From Microdochium bolleyi (Eukaryota; Ascomycota; Sordariomycetes; Xylariales; Microdochiaceae), in assembly GCA_001566295.1 (NCBI GenBank), contig KQ964249.1:620001-684000 (forward strand): DNA of 64,000 nucleotides, in the 5' to 3' direction. This document shows positions 22,944 through 33,754 of this stretch, in pieces (position 1 is the stretch's first letter; every line of letters begins with the position of its first letter). The notes beneath the pieces are model-generated. The model was given only the letters and a program-made list of their open reading frames with translations. It searched no databases and was not told the DNA's origin. A program made the position numbers and the translations under genes.

Positions 22944-23061
22944 GGTGCTATCGTCTAGTGGTTAGGACATCACGTTGTGGCCGTACGCAAGTACAGTTAA
23001 CACTAACTTTCACGCAAGTCAAATTGCCGTGAAAACGCCGGTTCGATTCCGGCTAGCGCCA
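22944..23061 (+). tRNA. tRNA-His(GUG), with 46-nt intron
   Basis: Acceptor GGTGCTA (22944-22950) pairs with TAGCGCC (23054-23060, one G-T pair), discriminator A at 23061. Anticodon stem TCACG/CGTGA with loop TTGTGGC gives anticodon GTG. The 46-nt intron lies at 22981-23026, after position 37. As in other eukaryotes the extra G at -1 is not encoded. T-arm GCCGGTTCGATTCCGGC is intact. Confidence 0.9.
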
Positions 23062-23619
23062 GCTCATCAGCTTTCGATATCTTTTTGCACGTTCCCTCAC
23101 CATCTCGAGATGGGGAGTGTGGATATTATCACCTTTTGGAGTATTCGATTATTCGTGCTTGACGTCCAGTGTTGCGAAACTTGCAGTCTGGGTGAGAAGA
23201 TGTGGATTTCTGAGCTTTTCTTCCCGGGGAAATCCGTGGGCCGCTATAGCAACATTGGCCGCCTCGTCGCACCCCCAAGCTAGTTAGTTCACTACTGCGA
23301 TTCGATTTCTGATCACCGGCAAATGTGACCAACGATTCGTGAATGCTTGTGGTCTCATACGGTATGGAGTGCTCGCTGTCTTGCGTGTATTCATATAGTT
23401 TACGATATTTCCCGCGTGCCTGCACAGAAGCCCCCTTCTCAAATCGTGGACGCAGTACAATAACATTTGGAAAAGATTGTATTTCATGTTTCGCTGATTT
23501 TTAAGAGCACCGGTCTGATGTGCGCTATGAATCTCAATATGTCTTCTGTCTTTCCAAGAGCTCCACCATAATCTGCTGTCGCGAGATATCCTAATGATGC
23601 TCATCGAAACGCCCCCCTT
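23062..23619. other. intergenic
   Basis: No gene recognised. It holds the 3' flank of the secreted-protein gene on the minus strand. Confidence 0.5.
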
Positions 23620-24051
23620 CTAACAATCGAGATGCCATCTGTTTCGACAGTCAATCGGTCAGTAAAACTCGTTCTATAGTCAATCAAACATTTTCACACA
23701 AGCAGAAACTTACACATATTCGAGCCCGTCACTGAAACTCCGCTCGCCGCCGTGCTCGCAGCCGACCCACTCCCTCGTCCAGGCATCGACCGCCTGGTCG
23801 CTGGTGACCGTCCTGTCGCCGCCGTGGTTCTTGACCAGGACGTTCATGCACTTGCCATCGGACGACTTTCCAGTCTTCTTGAACTCCTTGCCCGCACCGA
23901 GCGTGCCCATCTGGAGCTCGCACCCAGCGGCGTAGAAGAACTCGATGACCTCAAGGCCGTGGTCGGGCCGCGTGTTGCTGCCGCCGAAACACCGCGCGGT
24001 AGCGCCGGAGGCGCAGCTGATAGCGAGAGCGATGACGGTGGAAGACTTCAT
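23620..24051 (-). CDS. small secreted cysteine-containing protein
   Basis: The start at 24051 opens with a signal peptide (MKSSTVIALAISCASGATA). Exon 1 (23714-24051) is followed by a consensus donor GTAAGT, a TACTGACC branch site and a CAG acceptor, giving a 75-nt intron and a 19-nt second exon (23620-23638) that ends WHLDC. The spliced protein has 118 residues, with five cysteines after the signal peptide. If the intron is retained, translation ends at 23710 with ...GLEYV (113 residues, four cysteines). The mature part is Gly/Lys-rich (TLGAGKEFKKTGKSSDGKC). Family not recognised; size, signal peptide and cysteines fit an effector-like or antimicrobial-type secreted protein, but that is inference. 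Confidence 0.62.
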
Positions 24052-25078
24052 GGTGAGAGACTTTGTGGGGCGTCTTATATGGGGAGATAGAGGCTGGTGG
24101 TTGAGATCGAGATGGTTGATTTTTGGGTTTACTTGAAAGATGCTGGCGAAGTAGATCAACAATGGAAGTCGGTGTTGAATGTATTGAATGGGTGAAGTGT
24201 GCATGAGAAGTGTGATCAAACCCCAAGGAAGAGATCTCAAGGTCCGCATACATATACTTTGCAACGGCCCTGCATTGGTAATATTCTTCGCATCACGTCC
24301 AGTGCGAGACTTCTGTGATGACAATCCAAAAATAGGAGCTCCAGGTTGTGGCTTGGCTGAGTGAAAGAGCCCCCAATCCGATTATGGTATATTCAGGATT
24401 TGGTGCTCGACACGCCACACTGTTCATGGTGCACTCGGCGCAGCACTGGGCGTGGCCCTGCCCTTGGTCTTCCGTCCGGGCCGTTCCCGTTGTTTACAGC
24501 GCATGCCTGGATGTGGAGAATCTGCCGGGGTGTGAAAGCTTACTTCCTCCTCGGGCACACCAAAAGAGGACAGTTGCCGAATGCAGTGATGCATATGGCG
24601 CGATGCAACCCAATCAGAGGCTGCACAGCCCAGCTATAAATAGCCTATTACATGGTGCTCTAAACTACTCAACGGGTGCCTGCGAAAATATAGCAACTTG
24701 CCGGTAATGAAAGCACTTTAGCTGAGGATTTGCCTGAGAATCTCATCAATGGATTAAGCACTGATACAGCCTACTCAGACTCAGCCACCTCTACGAGGAT
24801 TGCAAAAATAGAATGCTGTGAAATCGTTGTCGCCTGAAATATCTTTTTCGGGATGGATGACATTCCCGAAAACAATTGATTAAGGTATAGTGCATAAGGC
24901 GCAATGCCATCCCCGGTGGTCATAAGGAATATATTTCAACCCATACCCGGTTGCCTCGACGGCTCAAGTTCATCGCATGATCCAGACATATCGTCTTTCG
25001 TCCTAAATTATACGCCTCCCTCACACAACCAAACCTTCGTTCCACTTAGCTCAACTACGTAACATCTATATCCAAGCC
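24052..25078. other. divergent intergenic region between two secreted-protein genes
   Basis: About 1 kb shared upstream region of the minus-strand gene (start 24051) and the plus-strand gene (start 25079). A TATATAAG-like element on the minus strand lies at about 24072-24080, only about 25 bases before the ATG. Near 25005-25012 a TTATAC element lies about 70 bases before the plus-strand ATG. No gene seen between. Confidence 0.45.
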
Positions 25079-25828
25079 ATGATGTACCACGCAACCAGCC
25101 TTCAAGTGGCTATCACCAGCTTGGTGTTTGTTCAAGTGGTATGTATCGGTTAGTCCAACTGGGATCGTCGGCACTCTCTAACGAATACACGTTCACTCTT
25201 TTAGGTCCTCGGCAATCCCATAGCCCTGAAGCGGAACGCACCAGGATTGCAGATGTGGCCTGCCACGATCACCGACATGCGCGATGGCACCACAGAGCCT
25301 CACAACGCCAGCATCAACAACGCAGTGTCGGCCCGCGACCTGGCAGCACGCGGCTTCCCGCGCTGGCAGGACATCAAGTGCGGCGCTCTCGGCGGCTCCC
25401 AGGACAGCTACGATGAGGGCAAGAAGCGTTTCCAGACCTGGTCAAAGGGCGCCGGGAGCACGGTGGTTCAGGCCATCAAGTACGAGCTGCAGGACTACAT
25501 CTGCAACAACCACCAGGTCTGCGACCTGGCCATCGAAGCGGCCGTCAGCGCGGGTGGCATCCTGGGCGCCGTCAGCAGCACCGTCGAGCACTTCTTTGAC
25601 GACGGCTTCGACGCAATCCGCGCGCACTGCGGGTCGAGTGGCGGCAGCAGCAATCTCATCGTCGACATAAGGCCATCGGTCAATGTCTGCGGAAAGCCTA
25701 CCTGTACTGCCGAAGGCAAAATGGGGCTCAGGGTCGCTACTCTCGGCGCCCAGTACTACGTACACGACGGTGGGGACACGTGCCCAGCTGACACAGCCCA
25801 GTCTATCTGCAAGATAGAGAGGTTCTGA
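25079..25828 (+). CDS. secreted protein with eight cysteines, unknown family
   Basis: Exon 1 (25079-25138) encodes a signal peptide core (MMYHATSLQVAITSLVFVQV). A 66-nt intron (GTATGT donor, TTTTAG acceptor) leads to exon 2 (25205-25828), giving 227 residues. A Lys-Arg at residues 27-28 (IALKR) could be a Kex2 site releasing the mature protein. Eight cysteines follow, spaced so that four disulphides are possible; the central part is helical (YICNNHQVCDLAIEAAVSAGG). No known catalytic motif was seen. Splitting of the signal peptide by an intron is common in fungal secreted genes. Function unknown. Confidence 0.72.
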
Positions 25829-28138
25829 GAGTGTATGCTCGACAAAAAGCTGTTTGTAGGGAGTTTGGGTAGTTCTGGAGATGGGCGGATCGAGAGAGTC
25901 ACACGTTGGTGCTACCAATCTTACCTGCTCTTGGTGGTCACAGGAGCGTGGATAGAGACCTTGTAATTCCAGAGCATTACTTCAATATTTGTAGACATTG
26001 TCGAGCTCAACTTCTGTACGTAGAAGATACACGTGCCAAGTCTTTTAAAGTTGGCTGTGAAATTCCCTTTTGCGAAGATCGCTCTTCCATGCGGATCAAC
26101 TCGAATTGCTTTATACGATTGGAAGAAGTCTCCAAATTGAAGGAGTGTCGTCCGGAAATCTTCAAATATATCTGAATAGCTGGTTCCGCAAGCATTAACA
26201 GCAGCCGGCATGGGAACACACTGGCCATCCAAAAACTAGTGATGATCTGCTCACTTTGGGTCCGACTCCGTCTGAGCGCCACAGGAAATTATGACTCGCA
26301 TCGTCTCCATGGCGGCATGAGATCCCAAAAGATAGGCTCGGCCAGGGAGCCCCCTCCGCACGTAGTCGATAAAACCAAAAGGGCGGTGTCGACGGACCGC
26401 ATATTACCACGTGGTGGACAGAGCGCCTAGATTAGGCGAAATCACAGCTGGACGCACACCTCCGCCAGACAATACTGTTTCACCACGGTGCCAAGACATA
26501 TTGCCTCTCACAAGCAGCTAGATTCCCGCGGTATTCTTCTTCGCAGGGCATGTGGCCGTGAGGAAATGGGGAAACTACAAAAGTCTCAACCGTCACTTGG
26601 TGACAGCTCGGCAAACTACCGTGCTGCACTGCCTACGTTTCAAGCACCTCTAGGAGGTGGAGGAGATCTGCGACAGGGACTAACTCGTCCCGGCCAGGAT
26701 TGAAAGTACATCCAGCCAGCCTGCAAGGCAGAGACACAAGCCAGTCGCCTTCGCGCAGTTTGACCGGTGAACTCGTCCCGGGGACCTGGTATGTGTGCGC
26801 GACTCGCCAATTACTGATCGCAGCGCCCCCACAGTGGACTACCACAGCAGGGACCAGGTTGTTCGCGCGTGGCATTTTGCGGAGCATGGCGTGGTAGATC
26901 ATGTGGCCTTAGCGGTGCGGGAGGCGGCCTGCCGATCGGCTAATATGACCCGGGCAGTCGGCAGTCAACTCCAGGGCTGGACGACGGCGGATTTTCCGGA
27001 GCTGTCCTCAGCGAATACTTGAGGCTACCTTTGCCATCGAGGACGTGGCGGGCTAAGAGGGGAGACACGAAGCCTGGCCTCCTCGACGAGTATGGCTGTA
27101 AGCTCAGAAACACTGGTATTGTTTCATCTTTGATAGGTCGCGCTGCGGCAAACTCAAACATTGGTGGGCAGTGGCTCGGACCTCCTGCTCCTTTGACTAA
27201 CTTCGGCCACGAGCGCAGAAGCGCGACACTAGTCATCCGTGCCTCGCACGCTTGCATAAGTCTGGTGTTTTAGTTCTCCACCGGGCTCAGGGGACACTGG
27301 AGGACGACATTGCAGCGCAGCCATATGCACTAGTCCGGACGAACCGCAAAGTTTATTCCTGGGCAGAGCTTCATGGAAGATATTCCGTCTGAGGGATCGC
27401 ATGACACGATAAGGTCCAGGGGTGCTTTGAACGGGTAGACAGTCGCCGCCGCGACTCCAACGTAGTGATTGCCACGCCTTTTGTCCAGGCGAAAGTGGCA
27501 CAAACTAGTGTAAGCTAATCGCTAGTTTCCACGTCCTGGAGAGTACTCAAGCCCGGGGATTGCTCGTGGACACTGCGAGGTCAAAGCGAGGAGATTGCCA
27601 CGTGCAGTTCATGTCTCATTCGACGTGCGGGACAAGCCGAGAGCTGCCATCAACAAAAATACATATTGGCAACTGGCCTCAAGCACTTCTTCCTCTCAAG
27701 AGACAGTGGTTCGAAGGCTGCGAGTTCGGCTGCCCAAGCCGAGGCGCCCGGCTTCTCAGTCAGCCTCTGCAAGCGCGTGGTGAGCTCCAGCTAGTCGTTT
27801 CCGAGAAAAAGCCCCGAAGCCTAGCAGCTTCTCCAGCAAGTTCTTCACGGCAGTGTGCCGAACAGTCCCACCTGTTCCCTAAGATCTGCGAAGCTAAGCT
27901 TCCAGTGACAGAACGAGCAGCTCGTGGAGAATTCTTTGCGGACGTGCAAGAACAGCCGATCCATACAAGACCCTGGGTGCTGCCACCCACATTGGTCTGG
28001 TTGAGCTAGAGGCCTGTCGTCCCTTCACGCACACTTGCGTACGACCGTAACGACGAACCTTGCCTTCCAACGCAAACGACAGTCGACCGTTCCTTCTGCA
28101 GGCTGGAAGCACGTTAAGATCTATCGAGACTGGTCACG
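25829..28138. other. long intergenic region with one possible gene fragment
   Basis: Apart from the minus-strand fragment listed at 25921-26232, no gene is recognised. A 12-base motif AACTCGTCCCGG occurs twice within 100 bases (about 26682 and 26771). The last 100 bases are the leader of the rhodopsin-like gene. Confidence 0.45.
25921..26232 (-). pseudogene. possible exon or remnant of a small secreted-type protein
   Basis: About 103 codons open on the minus strand read like real protein: DGQCVPMPAAVNACGTSYSD near the start and GNFTANFKRLGTCIFY in the middle, with three cysteines and normal hydrophobic spacing. An acceptor-like ATCACTAG lies immediately upstream (26239-26232), and a donor-like GTAAGA overlaps the stop. 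However no upstream exon with ATG and signal peptide at a sensible distance was found. It is tail-to-tail with the eight-cysteine gene. It may be an internal exon, a decayed copy, or chance. Confidence 0.3.
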
Positions 28139-29866
28139 ATGGCAGCCCTCGGCTGGATCAGCAATCCGGCAGAGTCCCGTGCGCCAATGGTCGAGGGTCT
28201 GTTCTGGACGTTGCTGGCAGTGAGCACCATCACGGTCGGGCTGCGGCTCTGGCTCCGGTGGACACATTCCCGGTGGCAGGCGGACGACTACTGCTTGATA
28301 GTGGCATGGGTGAGTATTGCGAAACCCCAGATCCGATTCTCACCGACTACTCTCCCTGTGCAGATCTGGGTCACTGACACATTTGCGCGTTGGCAGCTGT
28401 CCCTCCTCGCACTTGACATCAACGTGCAGCTCGCGATCGGCCTAGGTCTAGGAAAGCACTCGCTAGATGGTCAGTCGCGCCGTGCACCATATCTTGACGT
28501 CTCCCGTCCTCCATACGCGTCCGCTACTCACACACTGCAAATGTCCAAACAGTGCCGTTCAGGAACCTCGACCAAATCGCGAGATATGGCGCCGCGACCT
28601 TGACGATATCCCTCATCGGCCTCACGGCCGCCAAGATCTCGTTCGCCGCGACGCTCCTCAGGCTGACCAAGGACCTCTGGAAGTGGTCCAATTGGGTCAT
28701 CTGGTTCATCATCGTCAGCATGCTCGTGGTCCTCGTGCCCCTCATCATCCTGCCCTGGGTGCAGTGCAAACCGCTGGCCAAGGCGTTCGTCGACTTGCTC
28801 CCGGGGACGTGCATCGACAAGAGCATTGCCATCAACCTCGGCATCTTTCATGCAAGTCAGTGGCAATCGTTTTTCTTTTTCCTATCTTGGCCACGCGGGG
28901 GAAGCCGGACACTTATACTGATACGGTACTTTTGTGGTGAATGCAGGCTACTCGGCCTTCGTGGACTTTCTATTTGCCATCATGCCGTGGAAAATCCTAT
29001 GGGCGCTTCAGATGCGTCCTGTCGAGAAGTTTGGCGTCGGCATCGCGATGAGCCTGGGGTTCATGTAAGTGAAACAACCGGCAGCTTTACAGTTCGGTGC
29101 TTACCAATACTCAGCGCGGGAGTCATGGCTATCATGCGAGCCTCGACGGTAAACCGACTGACTGTGCAGGACGTGTCATGTAAGTTCTACACATTTTCCC
29201 ATCCCCAGAAGTACCCGGGCTACGATCTGAGGGGAGCGGTTTGCTAACTTCAACTCGGCGGGCTGTTCAGATGACGGCATCCTCGCAGTCGTCTGGGGAG
29301 ACGTTGAACTCTCCATCACAATCATCGCAGCCTGCATTCCCGTGCTCCGGAAGATGATCTATGACGGGGTAGTGGCCCGCGGGACGCGTAGCGGCAGCTC
29401 GAAACCACACAGCGGGAAGAGCGGTGTCGACGGAGCAAAGGGAAAGCTGGGCAGCGGCTACCAGCTCTCGCAGCTCAGCTGGAAGCAGAAGAAGACGCCG
29501 CAGCCGGGCGCGATGACGACAGCGGCTGGAGGAATCCACGGCGTCAAGAGCAACAGCAGCCACGACAGCGACTACTACAGCAAGAGCTTGGCGAGCGGCG
29601 GCTCGTCGGGCAAGTGGTACGGGGTGTACAAGCGCGAGGGGCACCAGCAGAGCGACGAGAGCGTGATACTGCGGAACAGCCACCTCGAGGCGGAGAAGCG
29701 GACGCGCTCCAACAAAGAGCACAATCACCACCACAACGACAGGCATCCCGACAGAAAAATCAGCGTGGGAGGAGAAGATGACCCCTCGGAGCACGAGCCC
29801 GCGGCTCCTCATTTCGTGTATTTCGGCGGGCTGTCGGTGAGATATCCAGTGGCAAAGGGGACATAG
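28139..29866 (+). CDS. fungal rhodopsin-like seven-TM integral membrane protein
   Basis: Exons 28139-28309, 28397-28469, 28553-28855, 28947-29064, 29115-29179 and 29271-29866 join in frame to 441 residues. Family landmarks of the fungal 'rhodopsin domain' proteins (PTH11/SAT20-like) are present: WQADDYCLI after TM1-2, GLGKH, KISFAATLLRL, LPWVQCKPLAKAF, DFLFAIMPWKILW and RPVEKFGVGIAMSLGF. Seven hydrophobic segments lie in residues 20-275; a hydrophilic Ser/Gly/His-rich tail of about 165 residues follows, probably cytosolic. No CFEM domain precedes it. These proteins are plasma-membrane or vacuolar; a few act as surface sensors in plant infection, most are uncharacterised. No retinal-binding Lys can be claimed. 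Confidence 0.82.
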
Positions 29867-31217
29867 CCTTTATGATGCCTACTGCTGATGCATTATGAGC
29901 TTGGTCTGCCCTTTATTCGTACACTGAGCTTACGAAAGAAATCCGGCTTCTGATACCCTGGCGCAATGGTAGAGATTGAGCACGAATAGCATCAGGATAT
30001 ATGTTTCTTTATTTCAGCAATGGCGCCCAGGCAATCTCTGTTCATACAATATACTCCAGGATTACGATGTTTGCAGAAATTGAATCAGGTCTGAACTAGC
30101 TAACAGTGTCTTGCGAACTCCATCCTTCCCGGCCCTGTGCAAGAAGAGAAGATGCCATGTGGGTATCAAATTACGGCAGAGGCCCGAGCGACTGATTCCG
30201 CCGTGTGTCCGCGTGGGTGGTATGGCCACCACTAGGCGGGCAACAGAGGACTTGCCCCATCCATGTCAGAGTGTAGAAAGCACTGGGTCACGAAGCCGTA
30301 CCCTGCTCTATACGAACGATTGAAGTCCTAGCGACGTCTCTTCGTTTATGTCTCTGCTGATATGAGGGTTGTTCAAAAGCCAACCCATGCGAGACGTCAT
30401 TGCGTCACCGCAACCACAAACCTGGGGAGCCCTTGCGCCAGGCTTACCAATTTCCATGCGGACGTAGGCCGCTACCTTTATACTGAAGGTATCTATGACA
30501 GTTCTATCGCTATTACTTTCTCTGTTGCTGTTACTTGTCGACTCCAGGATAAGCAATCACGTCCTTACTACCTGTCTTTCAGCACGTCGAGCAAGCTAAC
30601 GGTAGCTACTGCCTATAATGGTCAGCATCCATAGCTTTCAGTCCGAGTCATTTGTGCCCCTTCTTGCCTTGCAAACTCAATCCGCTCGAAAAAGCACACA
30701 ATTGAGCAGCCTTATCTACTTGCAGTATCGACAGGGTTGTCTCACGCGACTGATTGATCGATTCTGGGCCGCGGCTACTTGCACGGGCGAAAGGTATGCA
30801 TAAAACTAGAACGCGGGTTCAACCTTGACCAAGTTACGGTGCATACCTTCGAGTTTGATATATACACGGAAAATCATGCCATTGGTGTATCATGCTGACT
30901 TCGTCGACATAGCCCTGCCCTGGCTAACTCTGTGTGTGATGCAATCGTTCCTGGTTAACTCTCAAAATCCCCGTTAAATAAAGCCTATGAAAACTGCCGC
31001 TGTATTCAGACGCGGTACTTTGAGAAGTGCTCCGGAAGGTCAGTGTTGTTGCTGCCGGCCGCGGCATATTGGTTTCTAGTGGTGCCAAAGTGGTTAGCAT
31101 TTATTCGACGGTTACTTTCCTTCAGGGAGGCAGCCAATTTGGTCATTGTTAAAGGGGAGCTTTTGCTTCATTCCCGCACGTGCTCGAAAGATCCCGCACA
31201 ATCCAGAAGGAGGTCGC
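29867..31217. other. intergenic
   Basis: AT-richer region with no recognised gene; a TTGATATATACACGG stretch near 30855 is TATA-like but no gene follows it. Confidence 0.45.
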
Positions 31218-31741
31218 TTACTAAAAGAGGAACGAATACTGTTAGCAGAGGATCGCGAATCCACAGAGGTGCCAATACTTACCATTTCATCGAATTGGGC
31301 GTCGTCCAGGTCTTCGAGGGTATAGACTGTCCCATCGGCGAGCCGGAGCTTGTCCGCACGCTGGCACCTCTCGTACGGTACTTCAGGCTCTTCACCGCGC
31401 GCCTTCTTGCCGAAGAAGCCGTACCCTGCCCCATGGTAGTTGCTTGGCGACGCGAGGCAGACATATGTCTGGCCCCAGGAACGGGTTGTGACGACGGAGT
31501 TGCCGCAACTCCTGTCACCCGAGTGCAATCGCAGCTCGAGGTCCCAGTCCGAAGGGATCGCGCGGAAGCTGGCGGAGCCGTAGCCGTTGCCGACAAGGGA
31601 CTGGCAGCACGTGTTTGGGTTGAGATTGGTGCACCAGTACGAGGAAGGCTCGTCGCAGCGGTGATAGTGCAAGTGCACGTCAATGGCCGTGGCGGTACCG
31701 GCGAGGAGCGCGGCGCTGGCGAGCAGAGCTTTGAGATGCAT
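31218..31741 (-). CDS. small secreted protein with seven cysteines; last exon is only the stop codon
   Basis: Exon 1 (31283-31741) encodes 153 residues starting with a signal peptide (MHLKALLASAALLAGTATA). Cysteines occur in HYHRC, SYWC, NTCC, DRSC, TYVC and YERC. Directly after codon 153 (ATG) comes GTAAGT, then a GCTAAC branch site and a CTTTTAG acceptor (intron 31221-31282, 62 nt); the first three bases of the next exon are TAA. If the intron is retained the frame runs on to 31112, adding 56 residues with two more cysteines. An ATATAA element lies 34-38 bases upstream of the ATG. The N-terminal HLHYHRCDEPSSYWC pattern is reminiscent of other fungal small secreted proteins, but I do not recognise a named family. 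Confidence 0.65.
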
Positions 31742-33754
31742 CGTAGCTTCAGGTCGGGTGCGTCGTGCAGAGGGTTATATGCGGCCGTTATGACGATTGG
31801 GTGCGGTGATGACGGCAGCCTCGCACATTGATGTTGTCGCCCAGATAGGAGGAGCGGTGGTCTTTATACAGTTTCGACATGACAGACTTCAAGCCGGTTT
31901 TTCTTGTCGATCGATCGAGGCGTCGACTGTATAGAGGCTGAACCCTGCCAATGTTACGCTCGGTATAATTAAATTCTGAGACCAGGACAACCAGAAGCGT
32001 GTGGATGCGCGCATGAAATCTTTCAGTCCAGATTCGGAAATTCCACAGACCCTTGACGCATCCGACTATAGCAGAATGAGGAAATACTACTTTCTGGGAA
32101 AAAAATGCACAGGGGTGCGGGTGAGCAGAGAGGACAGAGAGGATCAATATCCTTGCGAACGCAGACCGCTGCCTCGCATGAACTCGGTCTCTTGCAGCCG
32201 GCTCAATCTACCACGTGTAATCGAGCGGAGCCGACTCGACAATGAAGACGTTGTCAAATGAGACCCTTGCTTCGGCGGCCCGCGCGACACGGGCAGCGGA
32301 AAGATATTACTGTACTAGCATACTGTAACGTTACTGCAAGCAACGTTCTAACGCCCGAGGGAGCAGGGATTGAGCGATTTCAACAATGGTGATTGATAGT
32401 CGTCTGTCTAAGGCAAAATCTCCATAAGAACAACTGCGAGCACGAAAAGCCCAGGTTATATGCTCCGGAGGAGCTCTAGACGCCAAACTCAGCGGTGCCA
32501 AGGGGTTACCGGTACGTACCTTGCCCGCTTCATGTCACGCATACCTAGCAGGTTGCGTGCGCATCTCCACTTGCATATATTGCAGCTGCCCTCACTACTG
32601 AGCGGACTTTTCCTTGACAGGTCTGAGGTCGAGGTTTGAGTCTAAGGTCTACGGAGTCCTCGACCTGGCATCGGTCTACAACTCGGCACAGCCGCCTCAA
32701 GCGCCCCCGTGGCTTGTGGCTGTAGACTTCTCGGCTGCAACGCGCGAAGTGTGCTGCTAGTATCGCGCGAAGGAGTAATGTGGCACAAACTTGTGGCTGC
32801 AGGTCTGGAGGTGCATAGGACCAGGCATGCTCACTGCCTTTCATAGCATTTCGATACTGGCGTGGCCGCATGTGGTGGGATGGGTGAAGCACAACATTAA
32901 GCTGAGCAGCAAGCTTGCCTGGCGCAGGTGCTCGCGGCGGTGGACTGTCCGCAGCTGAGAAGGCTCGGTGCGAGCTTCTACGACCAGTTTCCGGGCGGGA
33001 GGGCGTGCTCTGTGAATGGGGGGCGGAAAGGCTCTAGAAGTTGGCTTTATGATACTTCTTGCCACTTTGAGAGGTGTCGCGTGCGTTTTCCGCTGGGTCG
33101 CCTCGATCAATTTTGTAATATCTGCGCTACTTCACGCGTCGTATCTTTAATTTTCATTTGATACGCATCATGACATTCTCTGCTCTTCGAGGTCTCTTAC
33201 TGGCCCTGACATCCAACTAGACATTTGACCTCGTGTCTACACAGTCCTCTTGTGAAAAGTCTCACCTCGCTCCCACAGAAATGTACAGGCCCGGAAACAC
33301 TGGTACAGATTTTCGACAACCTGGCTTTCCGTAGCAGAGTATCACGACTTGCTATCTGGCAAGTGTAGAACAAGTATGACATGCATCAGCGGCACCCACG
33401 GCTTTCTGCATCGTAGCCGGCCTAAACAGAGATTTCCGACTGACCATTATGATGAACTATACCGACGTTATTTATTCGCGATGCACAGTATTGCCATAAG
33501 GTTATAGGCAATGATGAGGCAAGACGTGAGATACGGTACGGAAAATGGACGAAGACTCCAACTCCACAGGAATCTAGAAAGAAATAGCGCCCGAGAACTC
33601 CAAACTGAAACGATCCATATCAACAACCCGCGATGCAGACACAGAAGAACTGCTCACTTCGGCGCTACCCAGACTCTGCGTGTGGCCACATCTCCTCCTT
33701 GCTCTCAGAGGCATTGCCTTCCCGAGAGTTGTGTAGGCCGACAGGGCTCAAGTA
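31742..33754. other. long intergenic region
   Basis: Two kilobases with only short unrelated frames. Nothing recognised. Confidence 0.45.

Noticed and set aside
29945..30030. tRNA-like GCGCAATGGTAGAG stretch
   Set aside because: It resembles a D-arm, but no matching anticodon stem, T-arm or acceptor pairing follows.
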